Assembly: GCF_029360705.1 (NCBI RefSeq)
Contig: NZ_JARKMX010000008.1
Span: forward strand, 2,410,202-2,474,201
DNA length: 64,000 nt
Direction of reading: 5' to 3'
Source: Paraflavitalea pollutisoli
Lineage (GTDB): Bacteria; Bacteroidota; Bacteroidia; Chitinophagales; Chitinophagaceae
Below are positions 27,138-34,709 of this stretch, piece by piece (position 1 is the first letter of the stretch; the number at the start of each line of letters is the position of its first letter). Both the position numbers and the translations under genes were made by a program. The notes below the pieces were generated by a model. That model searched no databases and was not told where the DNA came from. It worked only from the letters and a program-made list of their open reading frames with translations.

Positions 27138-28061
27138 ATGGTAACCGTTAAACGATATACAGTCCCGGGTCTTTTGTGTATCGCCCTTTTCATGGCCGGC
27201 TGTTCACGTGACTTCGAGATTGAACTGAAGCCGGCAGTACCCATGCTGGTGGTGGAGGGCTATATCAATACCTGGAATCCGCTCTACAACTATGTAATAC
27301 TTGGCCGTAGCCAGGATTTTTATGATACGGCTTTCTCCAATGTGGCCGTCTCCAATGCGCGGGTGTTCATTACGGAGGGCACCTACGGGCCCAACGATAC
27401 GTATAGCTGGGATGCTACCACCCGCCGGCAAATGCGGGAGATACGTGTGCCCCAATTGGGCAACGTGCAGCTACCCGGAGTTTACTTCGATCCCCGCTTA
27501 GCCAGCGATCCGGGCCGGTCGTTACGGGGAACCGCCGGTAAACATTACTTACTGGAAATCGAAACCGACGGCAAACAGTATACCGCTACCACACACCTGG
27601 TACCTGTGGTAAGACTGGATAGCGTAACCGTCGGCAATTATTACAACGACGAGGAAGAGGGGCATATCGTTCGCAAAGCACTGATCACCGTTCACTACAA
27701 GGATCCCGATACCATTGGCAACAGTCAACTGTATTTCTGGCAATACCGGCTGGAGCGGCGGTTTGGCTGGGGCAGCCTGCATACGAACCGGTACACGCCT
27801 GGCACCGATGACCTGGTGAATGGCCAATACCTGCATATCACCCACGGTAATGGACTCAATGTAGGCGACACCATTACCTATCACCTGGCCAGCGTAGAAA
27901 GAAAAGTCTACAATTTCTGGGATAGCTTCAATAAGGCGCGCAGCAACGGAGGGCCCTTTTCGACCCCGGTTACGCTACAATCTACCATCAGTGGCGAAAA
28001 TGTTACGGGCTGCTTCAGTGGATTCAGTGTTAGTAGCCGCAGGGTGGCAATTCGGGAGTAA
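27138..28061 (+). CDS. DUF4249-family lipoprotein
   Basis: The 307-residue protein has the lipobox LFMAGCSRDF and the typical DUF4249 opening ELKPAVPMLVVEGYINTWNPLYNYVILGRSQDFYD. This family nearly always follows a TonB-dependent receptor, as here, and is thought to be the receptor's surface partner, analogous to SusD. It ends 4 bases before the convergent esterase gene. Confidence 0.88.
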   Translation: MVTVKRYTVPGLLCIALFMAGCSRDFEIELKPAVPMLVVEGYINTWNPLYNYVILGRSQDFYDTAFSNVAVSNARVFITEGTYGPNDTYSWDATTRRQMREIRVPQLGNVQLPGVYFDPRLASDPGRSLRGTAGKHYLLEIETDGKQYTATTHLVPVVRLDSVTVGNYYNDEEEGHIVRKALITVHYKDPDTIGNSQLYFWQYRLERRFGWGSLHTNRYTPGTDDLVNGQYLHITHGNGLNVGDTITYHLASVERKVYNFWDSFNKARSNGGPFSTPVTLQSTISGENVTGCFSGFSVSSRRVAIRE

Positions 28062-28065
28062 GCGT

Positions 28066-28827
28066 CTACCCGCCATTGACGATGTGCTTCATCAGTTCGA
28101 GCCGGAGCTTACGCATTTCATCATAGACGAGCTGCGCCATCAGCCTCGCACCATATTCACTAAAGTGGGTATTGTCATTGACCCCATCAGGAAATTGCGG
28201 GTTGACGCCGGGTTCTGATATATTGAACAGTACTTTGGAAGCATCGGGGCCAAGGGAATCGAACAGCTTGCGGCTCCTGGTGTCCAGATCGATCAGGGGC
28301 ACCTGCTGCGCAGCTGCGACCTCCACCACGATCTTGGAATATTCCACATGAGTTGCTGACGCTTTGCCTTCTTTCGTAAATCGGCGGCGCGACACGGGTG
28401 TCACCAATACCGGGAAAGCAGATTTCGCCCTTGTTTCGGCAACAAAGCGCATCAGGTTCTTCCGGTAATCTTCGGGCGTGGTATACCGGTCTTTGTATTG
28501 TTCGCCTTTCGCTTCATCGTTGTGGCCAAACTGCATGAACACATAATCGCCCGGCTTCAGCGCATGTTCGATCGGCTGCCAGCGGTTCTCGCTGAGGAAG
28601 GTGCGGGTACTTCGACCCCCTCGGGCATGGTTGTCTACAGTTACCGATTCATTGAAGAAAGTGGCGAACGGCGTCCCCCACCCTGTTACGGGCGCCTGCG
28701 ACACCGGTTGTGTGCAAACTGTAGAATCGCCAATCAGGTAGACGGTGATCTTATCCCTGCGGAACAGGATAAATGAACACAATGCCAGGCAGCTTACCAG
28801 TAAAGGCATTCGGGCAATCAATCGCAT
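28066..28827 (-). CDS. rhamnogalacturonan acetylesterase-like GDSL hydrolase (copy 1)
   Basis: The 253-residue protein has an N-terminal signal or membrane anchor (MRLIARMPLLVSCLALCSFILF). It is an SGNH hydrolase: block I is VYLIGDSTVC with the catalytic Ser, block II RGGRSTRTF, block III QFGHNDEAKG, and block V DNTHFSEYGARLMAQ holds the Asp-x2-His dyad as DNTHF. The GDST form, not GDSL, is typical of rhamnogalacturonan acetylesterases, which remove acetyl groups from pectin. It lies 8 bases downstream of a clear paralogue, forming a tandem operon. Confidence 0.88.
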   Translation of the reverse strand: MRLIARMPLLVSCLALCSFILFRRDKITVYLIGDSTVCTQPVSQAPVTGWGTPFATFFNESVTVDNHARGGRSTRTFLSENRWQPIEHALKPGDYVFMQFGHNDEAKGEQYKDRYTTPEDYRKNLMRFVAETRAKSAFPVLVTPVSRRRFTKEGKASATHVEYSKIVVEVAAAQQVPLIDLDTRSRKLFDSLGPDASKVLFNISEPGVNPQFPDGVNDNTHFSEYGARLMAQLVYDEMRKLRLELMKHIVNGG

Positions 28828-28835
28828 AAATCAGG

Positions 28836-29603
28836 TTAATTCTTTTTGGGAATAGGTTTGTAAAAGTGATCCAGGATATCGCCGGGATGTAACTCCTTCA
28901 GCGAAGCATACACGATCTCTGCCATTCTGCGGGCACCGAGCTCGCTGAAATGCGTATCGTCGATCTTCCCTTCCGGATAGTTGGGATGTTCCCCTGGCTT
29001 CAGGTGGTTGAACAATAATTTGGAGGATTCGGGGCCCATGGATTGCAGCAGGGCCTGACTTTTACCGTCGAGCTCGATGAGCGGTACACTCTCTTTGGCC
29101 GCTATTTTTCGTACCAATTCCGCATAGACCCGGTGCGTATCTTCCAGTTTGCCATCGGGGCCAAACTTACGCCGCGCCGCGGGGGTGATCAGGATCGGGA
29201 TGGCCTTACGGGCGCGAGCTTCCGATACATAACGCAGCAGGTTTTGCTGAAATTCGGCTTCGGTCGTTGCCTGCTTTTTGGTGGGCACTTCATCGTTGTG
29301 GCCAAACTGGATCAGCACCAGATCGCCTGTAGATAGACTATCGAGGATGGGTGCCCATAAATTGTCGGCGAGAAAGGACTTGGTGCTACGGCCATTTTGC
29401 GCGCGGTTGTAGACGACCGTGTTACTGGTGTCCACAAATTTGGCAAACATAGTGCCCCAGCCCGTTTCGGGAAAGGCCTTCTGTACTTTATCGGACATCG
29501 TGGAATCGCCCACCAGGAAGAGCTTTCTTTTCCGGGGAGGATCGACGAAAGCGGCCAGCAGGATCGTTGCCGGTAATAGTAACCGGAATAGCTTGTGTTG
29601 CAT
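28836..29603 (-). CDS. rhamnogalacturonan acetylesterase-like GDSL hydrolase (copy 2)
   Basis: The ATG at 29603 gives a signal peptide (MQHKLFRLLLPATILLAAF); an upstream in-frame GTG/ATG extension at 29684 lacks one and is less likely. The 255-residue protein has the same SGNH blocks as its neighbour: LFLVGDSTMSDK, QNGRSTKSF, QFGHNDEVPT and DDTHFSELGARRMAE. The two proteins align over nearly their full length with shared blocks such as VLIQFGHNDE, and probably arose by tandem duplication. The pair suggests processing of acetylated pectin fragments, compatible with the nearby SusCD genes. Confidence 0.88.
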   Translation of the reverse strand: MQHKLFRLLLPATILLAAFVDPPRKRKLFLVGDSTMSDKVQKAFPETGWGTMFAKFVDTSNTVVYNRAQNGRSTKSFLADNLWAPILDSLSTGDLVLIQFGHNDEVPTKKQATTEAEFQQNLLRYVSEARARKAIPILITPAARRKFGPDGKLEDTHRVYAELVRKIAAKESVPLIELDGKSQALLQSMGPESSKLLFNHLKPGEHPNYPEGKIDDTHFSELGARRMAEIVYASLKELHPGDILDHFYKPIPKKN

Positions 29604-29940
29604 GAGGACGACAAAATAGGAAAAAATTGCCACCCACCCTTCCTGTGCTGTCTGGTAGCGGCGCCCACAGCGACCAGACCCCAAGGTCTACGTTCCTACC
29701 CATTCCCCACAGCAGCCTGAAGGGCGCGGTATCCGGCTACCCCATCAGGGCAGCATAGCTGATAACCCATGAACAGCAGCTGACGCCTATAACAGTCAGG
29801 ACTGTGCTATCTTCCTCAACTGGCGTATAGTTGGGCAACAATGTTCACAAAGCCACAACTGTGCAGGCGGCATGGCAAGCGGCATAGCCTTTGAAACAGG
29901 GATGAACAATTATCCTTTATCAAATTCAAACAAGCCACAT
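29604..29940. other. gene-free divergent region
   Basis: The stretch lies between the esterase pair and the YciE/YciF-like gene. It holds no clear gene. TACCCATTCCCCACAGCAG at 29697-29715 recurs with one change at 52095-52113. Confidence 0.4.
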
Positions 29941-30516
29941 ATGCCAACCACGAAAACAAAACCACGTACCGCAAAAGGTAAAACCAAGGCGCCCGCCAAA
30001 GGCAATACCCAACTGGAAAAGTTTTTCATAGACGCATTGAAAGATATTTATTGGGCAGAGAAAGCGCTGTCCAAAGCGTTGCCCAAAATGCAGAAGGCAG
30101 CCACCACCGACGAACTAAAATCAGCCATCGAAGATCACCTCGCTCAAACCAAAGAGCATATAGTACGGGTAGAAGAAGCGTTCAGCCTCCTCGGTAAAAA
30201 AGCACAAGGGAAGAAATGCGAAGCCATGGAGGGATTGATCAAAGAGGGCGAGAGCATCCTCGAAGAAACGGAGAAAGGTACCATGACCCGCGACGTAGCG
30301 ATCATCGCCGCCGCCCAGAAGATCGAACACTACGAGATCGCTACCTATGGCACCCTGGTGACCCTCGCCAATACCATGGGCAACTCGGACCTGGCCGAGC
30401 TACTGGTAGAGACGCTGCAGGAAGAAAAAGACACCGATAGCCACCTGACCGCGATCGCCGAAAACGGGATCAACTGGGAAGCAGAGCAGGAAGATGACGA
30501 ACAAGAAGAAGACTAA
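29941..30516 (+). CDS. YciE/YciF-family ferritin-like protein
   Basis: The start at ATG 29941 gives 191 residues with a basic leader (MPTTKTKPRTAKGKTKAPAKG) common in this family; an in-frame start at 29872 is possible. The helical domain begins LEKFFIDALKDIYWAEKALSKALPKM and includes ALPKMQKAATTDELKSAIEDHLAQTKEHIVRVEEAF and KIEHYEIATYGTLVTLA, the conserved Glu/His pattern of a four-helix ferritin-like bundle with a possible di-iron site. Members respond to osmotic or oxidative stress. The tail is acidic (EQEDDEQEED). A strong terminator follows. Confidence 0.88.
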   Translation: MPTTKTKPRTAKGKTKAPAKGNTQLEKFFIDALKDIYWAEKALSKALPKMQKAATTDELKSAIEDHLAQTKEHIVRVEEAFSLLGKKAQGKKCEAMEGLIKEGESILEETEKGTMTRDVAIIAAAQKIEHYEIATYGTLVTLANTMGNSDLAELLVETLQEEKDTDSHLTAIAENGINWEAEQEDDEQEED

Positions 30517-30549
30517 GACTTTGGTTTATTTAATATTTAGCAGACAGCA

Positions 30550-30576
30550 GGCCGGGGGTTCTCCCCCGGCCTTTTT
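30550..30576 (+). terminator. terminator of the YciE/YciF-like gene
   Basis: GGCCGGGGG and CCCCCGGCC form a perfect 9-bp stem with loop TTCT, followed by TTTTT. Confidence 0.92.
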
Positions 30577-30769
30577 CATGGCACACCACTGGTCAATACG
30601 TCCCCTTCCTGCGATACAATTACACCCCATAATCAAATGACACTACAACCGGGCTCCACGATTTGGGCATTCACTTCCACAGCCATACAAATAAGGCCGC
30701 TTACTCCCATTGGCATAACAATTGTCAAATAAGAATGCCGACCGCAAAACGAGTAAAAAACCGCTATTT

Positions 30770-30946
30770 ATGAATACTACCACTGCCATCCGCAACGAGC
30801 CATTAGCACCTGTGACAGAAGTGAAGCAAGCAGCGATCGTGATCCCGATGCCCGCCCTCCGGCATAAACAGGAGGAACCGAAAAAGATCCTGATGCCCGA
30901 ACAGCCGGTAGGTTGTTTCAAGGGCCGCGACCAGGATTGCCTATGA
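30770..30946 (+). CDS. possible small hypothetical protein (58 aa)
   Basis: ATG 30770 opens a 58-residue frame with a plausible composition (MNTTTAIRNEPLAPVTEVKQ, then PALRHKQEEPKKILMPEQP) and a cysteine-containing end (GCFKGRDQDCL). It has no signal peptide or known domain. A good plus-strand terminator 55 bases past its stop supports a transcribed unit here. Confidence 0.45.
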   Translation: MNTTTAIRNEPLAPVTEVKQAAIVIPMPALRHKQEEPKKILMPEQPVGCFKGRDQDCL

Positions 30947-31000
30947 TCAGCCGGCGCCACGCGCACCTTTACCCGTTATTACGAAACCAACTATACGCCA

Positions 31001-31033
31001 GGGCTACCTTTAGGAAAAGAGGTGGCCCTTTTT
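31001..31033 (+). terminator. plus-strand terminator
   Basis: GGGCTACCT pairs with AGGTGGCCC (one U-G wobble, allowed only in plus-strand RNA) across a 10-base loop and is followed by TTTTTATT. It would end transcription of the small gene at 30770-30946. Confidence 0.75.
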
Positions 31034-31125
31034 ATTGGTCCCTACCCGCCGACAGCCACCAGGCGAATCCGGCACTGGATGATGGAGCTTAGGCCAACGC
31101 AAGGCATCCTTCGGATTCTCCCAAT

Positions 31126-31152
31126 AAAAAGCCCTGCATAGACATGCAGGGC
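31126..31152 (-). terminator. array hairpin A
   Basis: GCCCTGCAT and ATGCAGGGC form a perfect 9-bp stem with loop AGAC; on the minus strand it is followed by TTTTT. Confidence 0.8.
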
Positions 31153-31189
31153 AAACCAAATTCAATTACAAGACTAATTATCCAAATCA

Positions 31190-31233
31190 AAAAATTAAAA
31201 AGAAGAGACTACGAACCGATGGTCGCAGTCTCT
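31190..31233 (-). terminator. minus-strand hairpin with T-tail inside the array
   Basis: AGAGACTACG (31204-31213) pairs with CGCAGTCTCT (31224-31233); the single mismatch is a G-U wobble in minus-strand RNA. TCTTTTTAATTTTTT follows on the minus strand. Confidence 0.75.
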
Positions 31234-31280
31234 TGCTATCATCCGCGCCCATTGATATACTTGATGAGTGTTTTTCTTTT

Positions 31281-31310
31281 AAAATAAACCCCGCATAGAC
31301 ATACAGGGTT
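31281..31310 (-). terminator. array hairpin B
   Basis: AACCCCGCAT and ATACAGGGTT flank AGAC. Two positions are C-A on the plus strand but G-U on the minus strand, showing which strand is the RNA. TTTATTTT follows on the minus strand. Confidence 0.7.
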
Positions 31311-31445
31311 CCCAAACTAAAATATTTGTATGCTATGATTCACTATTACTATAACAACTAAACGGCAACCTGGTACTAAGCGAATTGTCAATTTATTTTA
31401 AGAAACAATCATCTATATAACATTCACTCATACCACCCTGTAATG

Positions 31446-31472
31446 AAAAAGCCCCGCATAGACATGCGGGGC
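31446..31472 (-). terminator. array hairpin C
   Basis: GCCCCGCAT and ATGCGGGGC form a perfect 9-bp stem with loop AGAC; TTTTT follows on the minus strand. Just upstream on the minus strand lies a seven-codon frame (MVNEFD, stop), not kept in the other copies. Confidence 0.8.
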
Positions 31473-31705
31473 GGTTGCTAATCAAATTCGTTAACCATTA
31501 AACCTTATCCTTTATTATATAACAACAAAACCGCACAGCGGTACTAAAAGAAAATCAAGTTTTTTTTTAACGTTTTAAAATACAACGCCATACTACCCGT
31601 AAGGGATCAGACCTTGACCTATTGTCTAACTTTTATGGGCAATATGATCCAGCTCTGCTCAACTTCCAATTGGTAAGCTGGTCGAAATTTTGCAACGCAA
31701 ACCGT

Positions 31706-32386
31706 ATGGCAAAAGAAACAATCAGGATTGGCCTGGATCAGGCACCACCCATCCCACTTCATACGTCTTTTAGCGGACCAGCATTTGGTGGTTACGAGGT
31801 GGAACTGGTAGAACAGCTGGCTTCAACACTAGATCTGGACATTTTATACAGCGAAGCGCCGTGGCCCGAATTATTGCGAAAACTGGAAGCGGGTGACATT
31901 GATGCCATCTGTTCGGCAGCAACCATCACCACCGAACGTCAACAATATCTGCGCTTTAGTGCACCTTACCTGTCATTCCACCTGGCGCTCGTGTGCCGTG
32001 AGGACCACCTGATCACCACCGACCACCTGCGTGAACATCCCGTGGGGGTCCGGATCGACACCACCGCAGAAGAGTACCTGCTCAGCAAGCTTTACCAGCC
32101 GCCCGCCTTCCGGTCCGACTCCAACGATGAGCTGTACAATTTGCTGCTGAACGGCGTCATACATGGAATCATCGACGACAGTCCCATTGCACAAGGCTAT
32201 ATCGAACTGCATCCTGAACTGAGTATTGCTGCCATGCTCCCAGGCCCCGCCCATGAATACGCCATGGCTTTCAATCCCAATAGAAGCGACTTGTCCGACA
32301 AAATAGACAGCGCTTTACAGCAGCTCCAGGAAGCTGGCTTCCTCCATCAACTACAGGAGAAATGGTTTGGCAGAACGCCACTATAA
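31706..32386 (+). CDS. solute-binding-fold (SBP_bac_3 type) protein without signal peptide
   Basis: The product has the family 3 solute-binding pattern: IRIGLDQAPPIPLHTSF, GYEVELVEQLASTLDLDI, GDIDAICSAATITTERQQYLRFSAPYL, LNGVIHGIIDDSPIAQGYIE and a C-terminal helix LQEAGFLHQLQEKWFG. ATG 31706 gives 226 residues; a TTG at 31622 would add 28 residues, and neither version begins with a signal peptide. Family members normally bind amino acids in the periplasm for an ABC transporter, but no transporter genes are nearby. It may be a cytoplasmic ligand sensor or buffer. Fold is confident, role unknown. Confidence 0.8.
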   Translation: MAKETIRIGLDQAPPIPLHTSFSGPAFGGYEVELVEQLASTLDLDILYSEAPWPELLRKLEAGDIDAICSAATITTERQQYLRFSAPYLSFHLALVCREDHLITTDHLREHPVGVRIDTTAEEYLLSKLYQPPAFRSDSNDELYNLLLNGVIHGIIDDSPIAQGYIELHPELSIAAMLPGPAHEYAMAFNPNRSDLSDKIDSALQQLQEAGFLHQLQEKWFGRTPL

Positions 32387-32460
32387 TAAGTAGTAATTAA
32401 GCGGGCAATGCTCCATGCAGCGTTTACCCTGGCAGGCTGCTCTTATCCCAAACCGCCACT

Positions 32461-32685
32461 ATGAACGAAGCCATCGCCCCTCAGGTCGAAGAGCTGAAAG
32501 CATTCTTCCAGCAACACACACTGCCCAAAACGGCCCAGCTGAGCACGGCAGAATTGATCATTGACCTCCCGCTCTTTCTCGACAGCCATTTTACCATGCT
32601 GGAAACCCAGGACGATGCGCGCAACTACGAAGTATTCCTGCTCAGGCTGATCAAGCTGCAGGAGATCATCCAGGCGCAGGCATAA
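32461..32685 (+). CDS. DUF6965-like small protein (copy 1)
   Basis: The 74-residue protein has no signal peptide. Its pattern (VEELKAFFQQHTLPKTAQLS, IIDLPLFLDSHFTML, FLLRLIKLQEII) resembles the DUF6965 family of short Bacteroidota proteins, whose function is unknown. It faces, tail to tail, a 74-residue paralogue at 32801-33025; the two align without gaps at 34 of 74 positions. It lies 74 bases after the solute-binding-fold gene and may be co-transcribed with it. Confidence 0.75.
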   Translation: MNEAIAPQVEELKAFFQQHTLPKTAQLSTAELIIDLPLFLDSHFTMLETQDDARNYEVFLLRLIKLQEIIQAQA

Positions 32686-32800
32686 CCCGGCGGCAAGCCA
32701 GGAAAACTGGCCACACCAATACATTTATGGAATAGGAATGCCGAAAATGGCGCAAAACGACCTATATGGTCGGTAGAAAGCCGCCCGCCGGGCCAGTCTA

Positions 32801-33025
32801 CTACTCGCCCGCCTCTACGGCTTTGCGCAGTTTGATAATACGTTGAAGGAATACATCTGCCCCTTTTGCGTCGCTGGCATGGGTCGCCATGGCAAAATGA
32901 CTATCGAGGAACCGGGGAACGTCGACCACCGTTTCAGCAGGGCTCAACCGGACTGGCTTGGTAATGGTTTTATCCTGAAAAAAAGCTCTTAACTCATTCA
33001 CTTGCTGCGTCGTGTCGTTACTCAT
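32801..33025 (-). CDS. DUF6965-like small protein (copy 2)
   Basis: The ATG at 33025 (MSNDTTQQVNELRAFFQDKT) is preferred to an upstream GTG-type extension because it matches the paralogue's length exactly (74 residues). Conserved with copy 1 are the motif FLDSHF, the spacing of ELxAFFQ and RxIKL. It is convergent with copy 1, separated by 115 bases. It lies 116 bases downstream of the HAD gene that ends the sphingolipid operon, so read-through is possible. Function unknown. Confidence 0.75.
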   Translation of the reverse strand: MSNDTTQQVNELRAFFQDKTITKPVRLSPAETVVDVPRFLDSHFAMATHASDAKGADVFLQRIIKLRKAVEAGE

Positions 33026-33141
33026 GGTGCCGAATTTGATCGTAAAAATGGGCACGCAAGGTACGATAGTTTGACCGTTCTCCACGCCCCCACGGCAAGA
33101 TTCCGCCCGCATTCAGGCACTAGCACCGCTACGCAGTTCTT

Positions 33142-33762
33142 TTAGATCTTATCGATCCGGATCCAATCCATGCCAGCTGCTTCCGCTGCCTGCACGCCAG
33201 GATCGCCGTCTTCAAACACCAGGCACCGGGTAGGTTCTACCGACAACTGCCGGGCAGCTGCCAGGAACGGATCGGCATAGGGCTTGCCCCTTGGCGTTTC
33301 ACCGGCACAGACCAATACCTCTACCAGCTGGCTGATGCCCAGCAAACGTAAGGTTTTGGACACCGCTGCCCGCGTACCACCCGATACGACGCCAATACGC
33401 ACTTTACCTACATGTTGCCGCAGGTGCTCCACCACAAATTCAATAGGCTGGGTTTCGTTGATAAAAGAACTTTCGTACAACGTATTCTTCTGTTGGGTAA
33501 ATACGGCCGGATCGAAATCGGCGCCATACCTTTTCTTGATCTCCTGCGTCACCGCCAGGATCGGCCAGCCGGCCAGTTCGTCGATCAGCGCGGCATCCAG
33601 CTCAAAACCATACATCTTGGCTACCGCCTGGTACGACAGTTTGTGTGCACCCATATTATCGGCCAGCGTACCATCGCAATCGTACAGGAAAGCGTCGTAC
33701 TCACCGGTACTCTGCTGCGTCAGTAAAGCCAGTTTATCAGCCATCGTTGTTGAATCATTCAT
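33142..33762 (-). CDS. HAD-superfamily sugar-phosphatase/phosphoglucomutase-like protein
   Basis: The 206-residue protein shows all HAD motifs: YDCDGTLADN with nucleophile D28 and acid/base D30, VVSGG, the Lys of RGKPYADP, and VFEDGDPGVQAA with the metal-binding acids. A helical cap between motifs I and II places it in subfamily I, near beta-phosphoglucomutase and YqaB. It starts 10 bases after the PAP2 gene and so looks like the last gene of the sphingolipid/inositol-lipid operon. A role in dephosphorylating an inositol or lipid head-group intermediate is possible but unproven. Confidence 0.85.
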   Translation of the reverse strand: MNDSTTMADKLALLTQQSTGEYDAFLYDCDGTLADNMGAHKLSYQAVAKMYGFELDAALIDELAGWPILAVTQEIKKRYGADFDPAVFTQQKNTLYESSFINETQPIEFVVEHLRQHVGKVRIGVVSGGTRAAVSKTLRLLGISQLVEVLVCAGETPRGKPYADPFLAAARQLSVEPTRCLVFEDGDPGVQAAEAAGMDWIRIDKI

Positions 33763-33772
33763 AAGGTAGTCG

Positions 33773-34708
33773 TTACTTTATTTTTTGCAAAAATGAGTCA
33801 TAGAACCGGGAAAACCATCCTGCTTTCGACACGCCCCGCTCTACCAGCCCGATACCTGTCAACGCACAAACAATGCCCGCCAGTACATCCAGAATATAAT
33901 GATGGCTGGTATACACCGCAGCACTCCAGATGCCCACCATCACCACGGCAAACAACACCGGCAGGTAGCGGTAACCCGCCTTGATACCATAGTACAAAAC
34001 CACCACCGGATACGCCGAGTGCAAAGAAGGCATGGCCGCAAACACATTCGATCCCTTGGCATACAACGACTGGAAGATAGTGCCGCCTACCAATTCATCA
34101 AAGCGCAGCAGACCGGCTGTATTACCGGGCGTAGACGCGATAAATTCAAACCCATGCTCCTGCACATACCAGGGTGGTGCGGCCGGGTAAATATAATAGA
34201 TGACAAAGCCTACCAGGTTCACCACGAAGAAGGCCAGGGCAAAACGCAGGAAAACCGGACGCTTGCGAAAGAACAGGTAGCCCGCAAACAGCAACGGTAC
34301 CGGCACCCAGCAGAGATAAAAGATACCGCTCACCAGGTCGCCCACGGTACTATGGTGCTGCAGAAAAAACTCATTGGGCGTCACGACACCCGTCGCTGTC
34401 GAAATGCCGAAAATAGCTTTCTCGGCTTCATACAATTGCTGTATATGTACAGGACGATAAGCATAATTGGGGAAGGCCTTCATGTAATCGTAAATGATCC
34501 AGTACACCATAAAAATGGAAAACCCGGTGATGAATTTCCGGGTAATGGCTGAACCATAATATAGACCATTGAAGATGGCGATCAGCACCAACTGATCGGT
34601 TTTGAACCCAACCAATACGATCGACAACAGCAGGTACAAGATAGACACCAGCGTAGTGATCAGCAGGGTACGCGGCGCAAAAAATACAGCAGGGGCAGTT
34701 TTCAGCAT
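33773..34708 (-). CDS. PAP2-superfamily membrane enzyme, likely inositol phosphorylceramide synthase
   Basis: ATG 34708 (MLKTAPAVFFAPRTLLITTLVS) starts 1 base after the upstream stop; a longer frame would overlap that gene. The 311-residue protein has about six membrane helices and the two PAP2 histidine motifs, AAMPSLHSAYPVVV and YTSHHYILDVLAG, in the arrangement of Aur1/IPC synthases (SLHS...HxxxD). Such enzymes transfer phosphoinositol from phosphatidylinositol to ceramide. The genes for making both substrates lie upstream in the same operon, matching the order of functions known for the Bacteroides inositol lipid cluster. Confidence 0.85.
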   Translation of the reverse strand: MLKTAPAVFFAPRTLLITTLVSILYLLLSIVLVGFKTDQLVLIAIFNGLYYGSAITRKFITGFSIFMVYWIIYDYMKAFPNYAYRPVHIQQLYEAEKAIFGISTATGVVTPNEFFLQHHSTVGDLVSGIFYLCWVPVPLLFAGYLFFRKRPVFLRFALAFFVVNLVGFVIYYIYPAAPPWYVQEHGFEFIASTPGNTAGLLRFDELVGGTIFQSLYAKGSNVFAAMPSLHSAYPVVVLYYGIKAGYRYLPVLFAVVMVGIWSAAVYTSHHYILDVLAGIVCALTGIGLVERGVSKAGWFSRFYDSFLQKIK

Positions 34709-34709
34709 A

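Larger units (their letters stand above)
31126..31560 (-). ncRNA. tandem array of candidate minus-strand small RNAs
   Basis: This protein-free stretch holds three copies of a hairpin with stem (G/A)CCC(C/T)GCAT, constant loop AGAC and matching right arm. Each has an A-run on its left, i.e. a T-tail on the minus strand. The middle copy's two mismatches become G-U wobbles only in minus-strand RNA. Copies two and three also share a block 43-49 bases upstream on the minus strand containing TTAGTACC and GTTGTTATA (31351-31390 and 31521-31558). A fourth, unrelated terminator hairpin lies at 31204-31233. This is best read as two or three related RNAs of about 90-110 bases. Confidence 0.5.

Noticed and set aside
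16791-29603. Complete polysaccharide utilisation locus
   Set aside because: SusCD and surface lipoproteins are present, but there is no glycoside hydrolase, lyase or dedicated regulator in the same unit, so the substrate and a full locus cannot be claimed.
31126-31472. CRISPR-like or riboswitch array
   Set aside because: The repeated units are self-complementary terminator hairpins with T-tails, spacing is about 160 bases, and there are no cas genes; no known riboswitch core was recognised.
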